64,000 nt of DNA from Curtobacterium sp. MCSS17_007 (GTDB lineage Bacteria > Actinomycetota > Actinomycetes > Actinomycetales > Microbacteriaceae), in contig NZ_CP126257.1 of assembly GCF_003234175.2 (NCBI RefSeq), positions 2,604,001 through 2,668,000 on the forward strand. The letters are read 5' to 3'. Shown piece by piece: positions 15,966 to 25,513 of the stretch. How positions within the stretch are numbered: the first letter of the stretch is position 1; each line of letters begins with the position of its first letter. Under the pieces are notes generated by a model, which did no database searches, was not told the origin of the DNA, and was given only the letters and a program-made list of their open reading frames with translations. A program made the position numbers and the translations under genes.

Positions 15966-17000
15966 TCAGAGCCGGACGAGCATGGTGTCCGAGTCGCCGT
16001 TGCGCCCGACCGTCCGGAACCCGACCCGCTCGTAGAGGATGCGCGCCCCGGTGTTGCCGTCCTCGACGCTGAGGCTCACGCCACGCCACCCGGCCGCACG
16101 ACCGGCAGCGAGCAGCCGCGTGAGGAGCGCCGTACCGATCCCCCGGCCGCGGCCGCGGGGCTCGACGGCGAGCGTCAGTTCGGGGACGTCCTCGGACACG
16201 AACCCGTAGCCCGGGTCGTCGGCCGGCAGGAACCGCACCCATGCGACGCCGACCGGTCCCTCGCCGTCCACCGCGACGACGCCGCGGTCGCGCGAGCCGT
16301 CGAAGCCCACGAAGTAGTGCGCGAAGTCGGGGCGGTCGAGGTCGGCGTCCGAGAAGGCGTCGGTCCGCCAGTTCATCGCCGCGAGCGTCGCGTGCCGGAG
16401 CAGCGCCGTGTCGTCCGCGGTGACGTCCCGGAAGAGCACCCCGGCGGGAGCGGCAGCCCCGGCCTCGGCGCCGGTCAGGCGGTCCTCGCACAGCACCTGG
16501 TCGTCCTCGTCGCGCGGGTACGTGAGCGCGGCGAACCGTCCCTCGGGGTCGAGCCGCCCGAGCAGTGCGCGGGTGATGCCGTCGAGCTGCTCGACCTGCT
16601 CGTCGGTCAGGGCGTCGATGACGAACCGGCGGGCGGTCCGCACGTGGTCGGGTGCCGCGGCGACGATCGCGGCGTACCCCTCGCCCGTGAGCCGGACGTC
16701 GGTGGCACGGCGGTCGTCGACGGAGGGGCAGCGGGTCACGAGCCCGCGCTTCTCGAGCCGCGAGACGACGTGCGACAACCGCGGCAGCGACGCGTTCGTC
16801 GCCGCGGCGAGCGCCGACATCCGGAGCGTCCGCGAGTCGGTCTCGGACAGCATCGCGACGACCATGTAGTCGAAGTGCGTCAGGTCGGCGTCGCGCTGCA
16901 GCTGCTGGTCGAGCGCCGCGGGCAGGAGCTCCATGACGGCGACGAGCTTCATCCACGCCCGCAGCTGGTCGCGCGTGAGCCAGGGCGTGTCGTCCGTCAT
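15966..17000 (-). CDS. MarR regulator fused to GNAT acetyltransferase
   Basis: 344 residues. Residues about 1-150 form a MarR domain (FDYMVVAMLSETDSRTLRMSALAAATNASLPRLSHVVSRLEKRG, wing with SVDDRRATDVRLT). After a short linker, about 185-344 form a GNAT domain with the acetyl-CoA loop LAVEPRGRGRGIGTALLTRLL and NTGARILYERVGFRTVG. One chain thus joins DNA binding to acetyl transfer, an arrangement known from a few predicted proteins but of unclear logic. TAGCAT ends 6 nt before the ATG. The palindrome TGGTTG-N6-CAACCA lies just upstream, overlapping its promoter. Confidence 0.9.
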   Translation of the reverse strand: MTDDTPWLTRDQLRAWMKLVAVMELLPAALDQQLQRDADLTHFDYMVVAMLSETDSRTLRMSALAAATNASLPRLSHVVSRLEKRGLVTRCPSVDDRRATDVRLTGEGYAAIVAAAPDHVRTARRFVIDALTDEQVEQLDGITRALLGRLDPEGRFAALTYPRDEDDQVLCEDRLTGAEAGAAAPAGVLFRDVTADDTALLRHATLAAMNWRTDAFSDADLDRPDFAHYFVGFDGSRDRGVVAVDGEGPVGVAWVRFLPADDPGYGFVSEDVPELTLAVEPRGRGRGIGTALLTRLLAAGRAAGWRGVSLSVEDGNTGARILYERVGFRTVGRNGDSDTMLVRL

Positions 17001-17006
17001 GCCGCC

Positions 17007-17012
17007 ATGCTA
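17007..17012 (-). promoter_or_regulatory. -10 box of MarR-GNAT gene, leaderless
   Basis: TAGCAT on the minus strand, 6-nt spacer to ATG 17000. It also contains the TAG stop of the upstream membrane-protein gene. Confidence 0.55.
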
Positions 17013-17465
17013 CCGATTGGTTGTCGATGCAACCAGTGCGGCCTGGGCCCGGCGCGCCCGCACGACGCCGACGACGAGTGCCGCGACCACCACGGCGAGC
17101 AGCAGCCCCTCGACCACGAGCAACCGTGTCGTGTAGTCGAACGGCAGCACGGTCGGGTTCTTCTGGCCGTGCTGCTTCGCGGCGATCTCGGGCAGCACCA
17201 CGAGGGCGAGCACGCTCCCGAGCACCACCGCGGTCTGCACGACGACGAGCACCCCCGCACCGAGCGTCCGGCCGGTCCGGCGGAGCAGGAGCCCGGCGCC
17301 CACCACGAACGGCGAGAGCACCACGTCGTGGAGCACGACGGCGGCGAGCAGCCACGTCGCCAGTCCCCAGATCCGGTTCGGTCGGACGGTCGTGACGAGC
17401 ACGTACGCACCGAACGCCATGACGAGCACGCCCACGACGACGAGCACGATCCTCGCAGCCCTCAT
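17010..17465 (-). CDS. Four-helix membrane protein coupled to molybdenum oxidoreductase
   Basis: 151 residues with about four hydrophobic helices (near 5-24, 32-60, 68-90 and 112-136) and a basic C-terminus. HDVVLSPFVVGAG in the second helix has a His that might ligate a cofactor, though this is weak. No family recognised. The ATG overlaps the stop of the b561/sulfite-oxidase-fold gene by four bases (ATGA), so the pair is cotranscribed and coupled. A role as membrane partner or electron acceptor for that enzyme is inference. Confidence 0.75.
   Translation of the reverse strand: MRAARIVLVVVGVLVMAFGAYVLVTTVRPNRIWGLATWLLAAVVLHDVVLSPFVVGAGLLLRRTGRTLGAGVLVVVQTAVVLGSVLALVVLPEIAAKQHGQKNPTVLPFDYTTRLLVVEGLLLAVVVAALVVGVVRARRAQAALVASTTNR
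17018..17035. promoter_or_regulatory. Candidate MarR-GNAT operator
   Basis: Inverted repeat TGGTTG-TCGATG-CAACCA, just upstream of the -10 box of the MarR-GNAT gene. It also lies inside the 3' end of the membrane-protein gene. Confidence 0.5.
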
Positions 17466-18913
17466 CGGATCACCTCGATCTTCCCGACCCACTTGGTCTG
17501 CAGCACGCCGGGGCGCCCCGGTGCGATCACCCGCGCAGGGAACCCGTGGTCGAGGTCGAGCGTCCCCCCGTTCACCTCGAGCGCCAGGAGCGTCGTCGGG
17601 TCGGACGCGTACTCCGGGCCCATCTCGGTGACGCGGTAGCCGCCGCGCTTCTCGAGGCTCGTGATCCGCAGTGGTGACGCCGGGTCCGCCTGCACCGACG
17701 CGAGCAGGTCCCGCATCCGCACGCCCCGCCACGAGGCCATCTGGCTCCACCCCTCGACGCACGAGATCGGCAGCTCGGCGGTCGCGGTGCCGAGCGCGAC
17801 GAGTTCGGCGCGCGAGAAGGTCCGCGTGACGTCCGGTCCCACGACCGTGAGGGTCCAGTCGGCCGCCGTCGCGGTCGCGAGCACTCCGGCGGCGCGTGCC
17901 GTGCGGTTCACCGGCAGCTCCTGGGGCCCGACGTCCCGTCGCCGGGCACCGAAGACGTTGAGCGGCTCGAGCAGGCGGTTCGACTGCCCCGCCGTGAGCG
18001 CGACGACGCCGACGGTCGCCGCCGTGACGCCCGCGACGAAGCCACGTCGGGCGATCCGCTGGCGACCACCGTCCGCCGGGCGCTCGATCGACTCCTGCCG
18101 GGAGGCGCGCCCCGCTCCCGCCCCGCCGGCAGCGTCCTCGAGACTCGGCTCCAGCGACGACCCTCGGGCCGCGGACGCCGAGTCCGGTCGCTCAGCCAGA
18201 GACTCGGGAGCGCGGGCCGGCGCGGCCGGGCCGTCCACCCACCGCAGCAGGCGGCCGGTCAGGCCACGGGGGTACGAGCCGACCGTCTGCTCGACCGCGG
18301 GGCGCTCGCCCACCGCGGGGCGGGCCTCCCGGCCGTCCGGCAGCAGCTCGCTGCCGACCGTCGGGTCCGCGACGAACCGGCCGTCCGCGTCGTAGGCGTC
18401 CCGCGCCCGCCAGTAGCGCGCGATCACGGGGAGCTTCGACGCGATGTGCACGATGAGCGAGCCGATGATCACGTACGCCATCGCGTTGTGCGTCTGACGG
18501 AACGGGAACGGGAACGGGTACCACTGGTACGTGTTGAGCAGACCGGTGCCGACCTGCACGATCGACGCCGACACGAGCACGGCGATCGACAGTCGCTCGA
18601 GCAGGTGCAGGACCCCGCGCACCGGCGGTACCTGCGCCAACGCGGGCATGACCACGTTCAGCTTGGCGAGCAGCAGCGGGATGATCGCGATGCCCGCCGT
18701 GATGTGCAGGCCCTGCGTGAACTGGTAGAGCTGCGTCGGTCGGGTCGGGAAGCGCATCCAGGGCAGCGGGTCCTGCAGCAGGTGGCTGTAGACGCCGGTA
18801 CCGAAGCAGACGACGAACGCGATGCCGAGCAGGCGACCCCAGACGACGGCCGAGCGGGCGTTCCGGTTCGGGGACGCCGTGACCGCCCGCGCGTCCAGCA
18901 GGATCCGTCGCAC
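17462..18913 (-). CDS. Cytochrome b561-type domain fused to sulfite-oxidase-fold molybdenum domain
   Basis: 483 residues from GTG 18913. The N-terminal part (about 20-170) has four hydrophobic helices with histidines in GVYSHLLQ, QGLHITAG, RQTHNAMAY and GSLIVHIAS, fitting a two-haem b561-like anchor. A ~140-residue low-complexity linker follows. Then ARRGFVAGVTAATVGVVAL gives a fifth helix with a twin-arginine-like start. Residues about 345-483 form the sulfite oxidase/YedY molybdopterin fold, with Cys in ISCVEGWSQMASWRGV as the likely Mo ligand. Membrane haem and Mo centre on one chain imply electron flow to or from quinone. The substrate may be an oxidised sulfur or methionine group. Nearby moa/mod genes supply the cofactor. 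Confidence 0.85.
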   Translation of the reverse strand: MRRILLDARAVTASPNRNARSAVVWGRLLGIAFVVCFGTGVYSHLLQDPLPWMRFPTRPTQLYQFTQGLHITAGIAIIPLLLAKLNVVMPALAQVPPVRGVLHLLERLSIAVLVSASIVQVGTGLLNTYQWYPFPFPFRQTHNAMAYVIIGSLIVHIASKLPVIARYWRARDAYDADGRFVADPTVGSELLPDGREARPAVGERPAVEQTVGSYPRGLTGRLLRWVDGPAAPARAPESLAERPDSASAARGSSLEPSLEDAAGGAGAGRASRQESIERPADGGRQRIARRGFVAGVTAATVGVVALTAGQSNRLLEPLNVFGARRRDVGPQELPVNRTARAAGVLATATAADWTLTVVGPDVTRTFSRAELVALGTATAELPISCVEGWSQMASWRGVRMRDLLASVQADPASPLRITSLEKRGGYRVTEMGPEYASDPTTLLALEVNGGTLDLDHGFPARVIAPGRPGVLQTKWVGKIEVIR

Positions 18914-18919
18914 GATCGG

Positions 18920-18925
18920 TAGCCT
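18920..18925 (+). promoter_or_regulatory. -10 box of DUF2029-type glycosyltransferase gene
   Basis: TAGCCT with a 9-nt spacer to ATG 18935. The divergent oxidoreductase start is only 21 bp away, so the two promoters overlap. Confidence 0.4.
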
Positions 18926-18934
18926 CGGGGCACC

Positions 18935-20389
18935 ATGAGCAGACGACCGCGCGCCGCCTCCGTCCCGACGACCGCGGTCGTGTCGACCGTCCTGTCCGTC
19001 GTCGGCGTGCTGGCGCTGGCGGGTGTCATCGCCTTCGGCATCACGCATCTGGGGTTCCTCCGTGCCGGTCATCGTGCACCATTCGTTGCGTGGACGCTCA
19101 TCGCTTGGGCGGTCTTCGCCGGAGCGGCCCTCGCGTTGCGCTCCGTGCCCCGCGAGTGGATGACCCGGATCGTCCTCGGCGGTGCGGTCGTGGTCGGGAT
19201 CGCGGCGCTCGTCGGTCCGCCGAACACCAGCACCGACTCTGCCCGGTACGCCTGGGACGGGATCGTCCAGCACGCCGGTGTCTCACCGTACGCCCACACG
19301 CCGCAGTCCAACGCGCTGGCCGACCTGCGCCCCGACTGGCTCTTCCCGGACAAGATCGACGGCACCTGCAAGCCCCTCGAGCCGCGGATGCGCGGCCTCG
19401 GTGACGGCGCCGACGGGCACTGCGTCGCGATCAACCGGCCGGACGTCACCACGATCTACCCGCCGATGGCGCAGCTGTGGTTCGCCGGGGTGCGGGCGTT
19501 CGTCCCCGCGACCGCGCAGTACATGCCGTTCCAGGTCGCCGGCCTCCTCGTCTCCCTGGGCGTCACCGTCGGCCTGGTCATGGTGCTCCGCCGGACCGGC
19601 CGTCCCACCTGGTGGGCCGCGCTCTGGGCGTGGTCGCCGCTCGTCGCCTCCGAGGCGGTCACGAACTCGCACGTCGACGTCGTCGGCGCGGCCCTGGCCA
19701 CCGCGGGCGTCGTGCTCGTGGCGTTCGGCCGGCCGATCTGGGGCGGGATCGCGCTCGGAGCGGCGACGGCGACGAAGCTCATCCCGGCGATCGTCTACCC
19801 GCCCGTGCTCGGTCGGTGGCGGTACTGGTGGGCGATCCCCGTCGGCATCGCGACGTTCGCGCTGCTCTACGTCCCGTACGTGCTCACGACCGGGGTGAAG
19901 GTGCTCGGCTACCTGCCGGGCTACCTGTCCGAGGAGGGCTACGAGGACGGCTCCCGCTTCGCCCTCGTCTCGACGGTGTTCCCCGGCGATGCGGCGACCG
20001 TCGTGGTCGGGCTGGTCGTCCTGCTCGCCGCCGTCGTGTCCTGGCGACTCGCGGACCCGGCACGACCGTGGTCGGCCGAGGTGTTGATGATCGGCGTGAC
20101 GTTCCTCGCCGTGACCCCGCGCTACCCGTGGTACGCGTTGCTCCTCATCCCGTTCGTGGTGCTCTCCGGCCGGTGGGAGTGGATGGCCCTCAACCTCGCC
20201 ATCGCCCTGCGCGGGGTGTGGCCGTCGGCACCGGCGTTCCGCTGGTGGCTCCTCGCCGCGGTCCTCGTCATCCTGGTCGTCACCCTCGTGCGCACGCGGC
20301 GCGAGGACTGGCAGCGCTGGGGGCGGCGGCTCGACCCGCGGCGACCGAGCGTCGACCCCGAGCCGCGACGTCCCGTCGACGCCAGGTAG
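18935..20389 (+). CDS. GT-C glycosyltransferase, GT87/DUF2029-like
   Basis: 484 residues with about 11-12 hydrophobic helices. GT-C features are an aspartate in the first long loop (NTSTDSARYAWDGIVQHAGVSPYAHTP near 98-120) and IYPPMAQLWF near 170; TNSHVDVVGAALA near 245 is typical of the DUF2029/GT87 group. Such enzymes transfer mannose from polyprenyl phosphate to lipid-linked glycans on the outer membrane face. It lies between the divergent molybdenum oxidoreductase and moaA, and 10 bp before moaA, without an obvious functional tie to molybdenum. Confidence 0.85.
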   Translation: MSRRPRAASVPTTAVVSTVLSVVGVLALAGVIAFGITHLGFLRAGHRAPFVAWTLIAWAVFAGAALALRSVPREWMTRIVLGGAVVVGIAALVGPPNTSTDSARYAWDGIVQHAGVSPYAHTPQSNALADLRPDWLFPDKIDGTCKPLEPRMRGLGDGADGHCVAINRPDVTTIYPPMAQLWFAGVRAFVPATAQYMPFQVAGLLVSLGVTVGLVMVLRRTGRPTWWAALWAWSPLVASEAVTNSHVDVVGAALATAGVVLVAFGRPIWGGIALGAATATKLIPAIVYPPVLGRWRYWWAIPVGIATFALLYVPYVLTTGVKVLGYLPGYLSEEGYEDGSRFALVSTVFPGDAATVVVGLVVLLAAVVSWRLADPARPWSAEVLMIGVTFLAVTPRYPWYALLLIPFVVLSGRWEWMALNLAIALRGVWPSAPAFRWWLLAAVLVILVVTLVRTRREDWQRWGRRLDPRRPSVDPEPRRPVDAR

Positions 20390-20392
20390 CAT
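20387..20392 (+). promoter_or_regulatory. -10 box of moaA, leaderless
   Basis: TAGCAT with a 7-nt spacer to GTG 20400. It overlaps the stop codon (TAG at 20387-20389) of the preceding gene. Confidence 0.55.
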
Positions 20393-20399
20393 CGGCCGG

Positions 20400-21479
20400 G
20401 TGACGGCCCGGATCCTGCCCTCGACCGGCCTGCTGCGCCGGGTGCGCAGCGCGTCGCCGGCCCTCCCCCCGCGCCCCGGCGACGACCCCGGGCTGGTCGA
20501 CCGGTTCGCCCGGCGCGCGGTCGACCTGCGGGTGTCGCTGACCGAGCGGTGCAACCTCCGCTGCACGTACTGCATGCCCGCGGAGGGCCTGCCCGTGATC
20601 CCGTCGGACGCCCTCATGACGGCAGCCGAGATCGACCGGCTGGTCGGGCTCGCCGCGGGCACGCTCGGCGTCCGGAAGGTCCGCTTCACGGGCGGCGAAC
20701 CGCTCCTGCGCGCCGACCTGGTCGACATCGTCCGCCGCTGCTCCGCGCACGACGTCGAGCTCTCGATCACCACGAACGCGATCGGGTTGGCGAACCGCGC
20801 GCAGGCCCTGGCCGACGCCGGACTCCGGCGCGTCAACGTCTCGCTCGACACCGTCGACCCGGACGTCTTCGCCGAGGTCACCCGGCGGCCGTTCCTCGAC
20901 CGGGTGCTCGAGGGCATCGCGGCCGCGGCCGACGCGGGGCTCGGGGTGAAGGTGAACGCCGTGCTGCTCCGCGGCGTGAACGACCACCTCGCCGTCGACC
21001 TGCTCGCCTGGTGCCTGGAGCGCGGCCACGAGCTGCGCTTCATCGAGCAGATGCCGCTCGACCCCGGGCACGCGTGGGACGGCGCGACGATGGTCACCGC
21101 CGAGGAGACCCGTGCGCTGCTCGGCGAGCACCACCGACTCGTGCCGGACGAGGCCCCGCGCGACGGCGCCCCCGCCGAGCGGTACCGCGTGTCGACGCTC
21201 GACGGCGAGCCGCTCGGCACCGTCGGGGTCATCGCGAGCATCACCGAGTCGTTCTGCGCCGACTGCACCCGCACGCGCCTGACCGCCGAGGGGCACGTGC
21301 GCTCCTGCCTGTTCTCGGACGACGAGGTCGACCTGCTCGGTCCCCTGCGTGCCGGCGCCGACGACGACGTCCTGCTCGACACCTGGCGCCGGGCGATGTG
21401 GGCGAAGCCCCGCGACCACGGCGACGACGCGGACGGGATCGTGCACCCCGCCCGCGGCATGAGCGCGATCGGAGGATGA
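20400..21479 (+). CDS. moaA: GTP 3',8-cyclase (molybdenum cofactor synthesis)
   Basis: 359 residues. This radical SAM enzyme starts molybdopterin synthesis by rearranging GTP. The N-terminal [4Fe-4S] motif uses Cys51, Cys55 and Cys58 (TERCNLRCTYC). The SAM-binding segment FTGGEPLLR is near 98. The C-terminal cluster motif is FCADCTRTRLTAEGHVRSC. The chain ends in Gly-Gly (SAIGG), the tail needed for full activity in MoaA. The gene starts 10 bp after the glycosyltransferase; the MoaD-like gene follows by 3 bp, so they are an operon. Confidence 0.96.
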   Translation: MTARILPSTGLLRRVRSASPALPPRPGDDPGLVDRFARRAVDLRVSLTERCNLRCTYCMPAEGLPVIPSDALMTAAEIDRLVGLAAGTLGVRKVRFTGGEPLLRADLVDIVRRCSAHDVELSITTNAIGLANRAQALADAGLRRVNVSLDTVDPDVFAEVTRRPFLDRVLEGIAAAADAGLGVKVNAVLLRGVNDHLAVDLLAWCLERGHELRFIEQMPLDPGHAWDGATMVTAEETRALLGEHHRLVPDEAPRDGAPAERYRVSTLDGEPLGTVGVIASITESFCADCTRTRLTAEGHVRSCLFSDDEVDLLGPLRAGADDDVLLDTWRRAMWAKPRDHGDDADGIVHPARGMSAIGG

Positions 21480-21482
21480 GCG

Positions 21483-21722
21483 ATGACGATGATGCGGTTC
21501 TTCGCGGCAGCCCGGGCGGCCGTCGGACAGGACGAGACCCCGGTGGACGCGGCGACGCTCGACGAGGCCCTGCGCGGCGTCGCCGCCGCGGACCCGGAGC
21601 GGTGGACGGCGCTGCAGGAGCGGTGCTCGTACCTGGTCGACGGCGTGACGACCCGCGACCGGTCGACGACGCTCGTCGGCGTCGGCACGGTCGACGTCAT
21701 GCCGCCCTTCGCGGGCGGCTAG
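21483..21722 (+). CDS. MoaD-like ubiquitin-fold sulfur carrier
   Basis: 79 residues ending FAGG, the C-terminal Gly-Gly that is adenylated and thiocarboxylated in MoaD. The N-terminus MMRFFAAARAAVGQDE matches the first strand of MoaD proteins. It is the small subunit supplying sulfur to molybdopterin synthase; a MoaE partner is not in the window. ATG starts 3 bp after moaA. It converges on modC with a single base between stops, so both transcripts must run into each other. Confidence 0.9.
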   Translation: MTMMRFFAAARAAVGQDETPVDAATLDEALRGVAAADPERWTALQERCSYLVDGVTTRDRSTTLVGVGTVDVMPPFAGG

Positions 21723-21723
21723 G

Positions 21724-22752
21724 TCAGGCCCCTGCGGGGTCGTAGACGCTGACCTCGTCCGGGTCGACGGCGAGCCCGATCGTCGCCCCCGGTGCCAGCC
21801 CGAGCGCCGCGGCCGTCGCCACGGTGACGTCGGCCACCAGGTCACCAGCGCGCACCCGGACCAGCCCGTCGCGCGGCTCGACCGCGGTGACCGTGCGCAC
21901 CACCCCGGAACCGTCCGGCCGCACGCGCACGGCGGTCGGGTGCAGTGCCGCCACGGCGGGCCGGCCGGGAGGCACGGTGTGCGTCCCGGACGCCAGCTCG
22001 CCGCCGCCGTCGGGAGCGATCCCGGTCGCGGTGGCGGTCCCCGGCACGAGCACGAGCCCGGAGAAGGACGCCGAGAAGGGCGTTCGCGGGCGCCGCAGCA
22101 CCGCGTCCGTCGTCCCCGCCTCGACCACCCGGCCGTCCTGCAGCACGACCACCCGGTCCGCCAGGGCGACGGCCTCGAGCGGGTCGTGCGTGACGAGCAG
22201 CGTGGGCCGGCCACTCCGCGCCGTCCGGAGCGCGTCGCGGACCTCGGCACGGGCGTCGACGTCGAGGGCCGTGGTCGGCTCGTCGAGGAGCAGCAGTGCC
22301 GGATCGGTGGCGAGCGCACGGGCGACGGCGACCCGCTGCGCCTGCCCGCCGGAGAGCGTGGCGGGCGACCGGTCGGCGAGACCGGCGGCACCGACCGCCG
22401 CGAGGGCCGTGGCGGACCGGTGCCGTGCCTCCCGACCGCTCGCGCCCGTGGCCCGCGGACCGAAGGCGACGTTGCCGGCGACCGACCGGTGCGCGAAGAG
22501 GTCCGGTCGCTGCGCGACCAGGCCGACCCGGCGTCGGTGCGTCGGCACGGCCGTGAGTTCGCGGCCGGCGAGCACCACGCTGCCGCCGCGGGTCCGGAGG
22601 AGACCGGCCAGGGCCTCGACCACGGTGGACTTGCCGGCGCCGTTCGGGCCGACGAGGGCGACGCACTCGTCCGGGCCGACCTCCAGACGGACGTCGACGC
22701 CGCGGTCGGGCACGACGACGTGGGCCCGGAGCCCGCGGTCCGGGGCACTCAC
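21724..22752 (-). CDS. modC: Molybdate ABC transporter ATP-binding protein
   Basis: 342 residues. Walker [10 protein letters not shown] is at 35-43, the signature [15 protein letters not shown] near 135, Walker [13 protein letters not shown] near 155 and the H-loop in [10 protein letters not shown] near 190. The C-terminal ~100 residues contain a TOBE domain that may sense oxyanion. The GTG start overlaps the modB stop. A half-copy of the palindromic repeat (21963-21979) lies in the stretch joining the ATPase and TOBE parts. Last gene of modABC. Confidence 0.96.
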   Translation of the reverse strand: MSAPDRGLRAHVVVPDRGVDVRLEVGPDECVALVGPNGAGKSTVVEALAGLLRTRGGSVVLAGRELTAVPTHRRRVGLVAQRPDLFAHRSVAGNVAFGPRATGASGREARHRSATALAAVGAAGLADRSPATLSGGQAQRVAVARALATDPALLLLDEPTTALDVDARAEVRDALRTARSGRPTLLVTHDPLEAVALADRVVVLQDGRVVEAGTTDAVLRRPRTPFSASFSGLVLVPGTATATGIAPDGGGELASGTHTVPPGRPAVAALHPTAVRVRPDGSGVVRTVTAVEPRDGLVRVRAGDLVADVTVATAAALGLAPGATIGLAVDPDEVSVYDPAGA

Positions 22753-23558
22753 GCGACCACCGACCGCGTCCGCAGGGTCGTCGTGCCGATGACGACGAGG
22801 GCGACGACCACCAGCACGAGTGCCAGGGCGACGGCCGTGTCGGGGTCGACCTCGCGCTGCAGGTAGACCTCGAGCGGCAGCGTCCGTGTCACGCCCTGCA
22901 GGCTGCCGGCGAAGGTCAGCGTCGCGCCGAACTCACCGAGCGCCCGGGCGCCGCACAGCACGAGTCCCGCGGTGATCCCCGGCAGCACACGCGGGGTCGT
23001 CACGGTGAGGAAGGTGCGCGTCGGCCCGGCCCCGAGCGTCGCGGCGACGCGTTCCGCACGGTCGCCGCCGATGCGCAGCGCCCCCTCGATCGACGACACC
23101 AGGAACGGCATCGACACGAAGACCTGGGCCACGACCACCGCGGTCGTGGTGAACGCGATGCGGAGTCCGTGCGCGTCGAGGAACGCCCCGAGCACGCCGA
23201 GCCGGCCGAACGCCGCCAGCAGTGCGAGACCGCCGACGACCGGCGGCAGGACGAGCGGGAGCAGGACGAGCGCGCGGAGCACCCCCACCCAGCGCGACGT
23301 CGACCGGGCGAAGAGCACGGCGAGCGGGTACCCGAGCACGAAGGAGACCCCGGTCGCGGCGGCCGCGGTCCCGAGGCTCAGCCCGAGGGCGGTCGTCGAC
23401 GCCGGCGCGGTGACGAGGGCGACGAAGGACGACCAGTCGACGCGACCGACCATCGCGAGCACCGGTACGACGACGAACAGACCGCCGACCACCGCGGGGG
23501 CCGGGAGCCACCACGGCACCGGGGTCCGCCGTGGGGGCATCCTGCGTCCGGCCGGCAC
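22749..23558 (-). CDS. modB: Molybdate ABC transporter permease
   Basis: 269 residues with about six helices. The cytoplasmic EAA-type loop that contacts ModC is [31 protein letters not shown], followed by [12 protein letters not shown], a ModB signature. The GTG at 23558 follows the modA stop by one base (TGA-C-GTG), and the 3' end overlaps modC, so the three genes are translated in close coupling. Confidence 0.95.
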   Translation of the reverse strand: MPAGRRMPPRRTPVPWWLPAPAVVGGLFVVVPVLAMVGRVDWSSFVALVTAPASTTALGLSLGTAAAATGVSFVLGYPLAVLFARSTSRWVGVLRALVLLPLVLPPVVGGLALLAAFGRLGVLGAFLDAHGLRIAFTTTAVVVAQVFVSMPFLVSSIEGALRIGGDRAERVAATLGAGPTRTFLTVTTPRVLPGITAGLVLCGARALGEFGATLTFAGSLQGVTRTLPLEVYLQREVDPDTAVALALVLVVVALVVIGTTTLRTRSVVA

Positions 23559-23559
23559 G

Positions 23560-24423
<864 letters not shown>

Positions 24424-24429
24424 GCCGCG

Positions 24430-24435
24430 ATCCTA
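24430..24435 (-). promoter_or_regulatory. -10 box of modA, leaderless
   Basis: TAGGAT on the minus strand, 6-nt spacer to GTG 24423. Confidence 0.6.
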
Positions 24436-24448
24436 GCCGCAGGTGCGG

Positions 24449-25513
24449 TCAAGCAGTGGTCGGGAGCCCTTCCCGCCGCCACGCGGTGATGCCGCCGTCC
24501 AACACGGTCACCGGGGGCGCGTCGTCCGGACGGTCCGCGATCGCTCGCCGCGCCCACGCCGTGGCCCGCCCACCCGAGGCGCAGACGACGACGAGCTCGG
24601 CGTCGTCGGTCGCCTGCCCGGGCGCGCGGGAACCCGGGATGACACCGGTCGCCTGTTCCTCCTCGGTCCGGACGTCGACCAGGACCACCGGGCGGCCGTC
24701 GTCGCCGAGCCACCGTGCCAGCTCGGCCGGGGCGACCCGGGGCGGTTCCCCCGCGGGCGCCGCCGGACGGACCGAACCCGGGCCGCGGCGGAGCGGGCTC
24801 TCGGTCCACCGCCACCGCCGCGCGTCGACCGTGAGCACCCGACCGGTCAGGGGCTCGCCGAGTCCGGCCACGAGGGCGCCGACCTGCGCGGCCATCACCG
24901 CGCCGACCGCCCCGCAGAGCGCCGGCAGGACCCCGTCGGCAGCGCAGGAGCCCTCGTCCGGCAACGGCTCCGGGTGCAGGTCGTGGAAGTCGACCGGCTC
25001 CGGCGCGGCGTCGTGGAACACCGACACCTGGCCGTCGTAGCCGAGTGCGGTCCCCCACACGAACGGCACACCGGCCGCCGCACAGGCGTCCGAGACGGCG
25101 CGGGTCACCTCGACGCTGTCCGCGGCGTCGACCACCACGTCGTGCCCGTCCACGTGCTCGGGGCGGAACCGTTCGGCCAGCGCGACGACCTCGACGACCG
25201 GGTCGACTGCCCGGACGCGCTCGGCGGCGCACTCGGCCTTCGGCCGGCCCACGTCCGCCGCGGCGAAGAGGGTCTGCCGCGCCAGGTTCGAGGTGTCGAC
25301 GACGTCGTGGTCGACGACCGTGACGCGTCCGAGGCCGGACCCGGCCAGGTAGGTCAGCACCGGCGCGCCGAGGCCGCCGGCTCCGACGACGAGCACCCGG
25401 GCCGCGGCGAGGGCGTCGAGGGCGGGCTGCCCGGCTCCCTGCAGTGCAGCGGTGCGCGAGGTGGTGCGGCGCCGCGCCTCGAGGTCCGACGGGTCGGGGA
25501 CGCTGCCGGTCAC
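24449..25513 (-). CDS. ThiF/MoeB-type adenylyltransferase with rhodanese domain
   Basis: 354 residues. The N-terminal E1-like domain has VVGAGGLGAPVL near 42-53, VVDHDVVDTSNLARQTLF near 65 and AADSVEVTR. The C-terminal rhodanese domain (about 255-354) has VDVRTEEEQ and the active-site Cys loop VVCASGGRA. Such proteins adenylate the Gly-Gly tail of MoaD or ThiS and help load sulfur. The paired CxxC zinc ligands of classical MoeB are not visible. Given the MoaD-like gene and mod genes nearby, a MoeB/MoeZ role is most likely. The GTG start overlaps the stop of the Mop-like regulator gene. Confidence 0.88.
   Translation of the reverse strand: MTGSVPDPSDLEARRRTTSRTAALQGAGQPALDALAAARVLVVGAGGLGAPVLTYLAGSGLGRVTVVDHDVVDTSNLARQTLFAAADVGRPKAECAAERVRAVDPVVEVVALAERFRPEHVDGHDVVVDAADSVEVTRAVSDACAAAGVPFVWGTALGYDGQVSVFHDAAPEPVDFHDLHPEPLPDEGSCAADGVLPALCGAVGAVMAAQVGALVAGLGEPLTGRVLTVDARRWRWTESPLRRGPGSVRPAAPAGEPPRVAPAELARWLGDDGRPVVLVDVRTEEEQATGVIPGSRAPGQATDDAELVVVCASGGRATAWARRAIADRPDDAPPVTVLDGGITAWRREGLPTTA

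Noticed and set aside
19283..21700. Very long minus-strand open frame opposite the glycosyltransferase and moaA
   Set aside because: High GC removes stop codons from the opposite strand. Composition is Arg/Ser-rich with no domain, while the plus-strand genes have clear motifs.
20280..22748. Second very long minus-strand frame covering moaA and modC
   Set aside because: Shadow of moaA and of the modC reading frame in another register; no recognisable domain.
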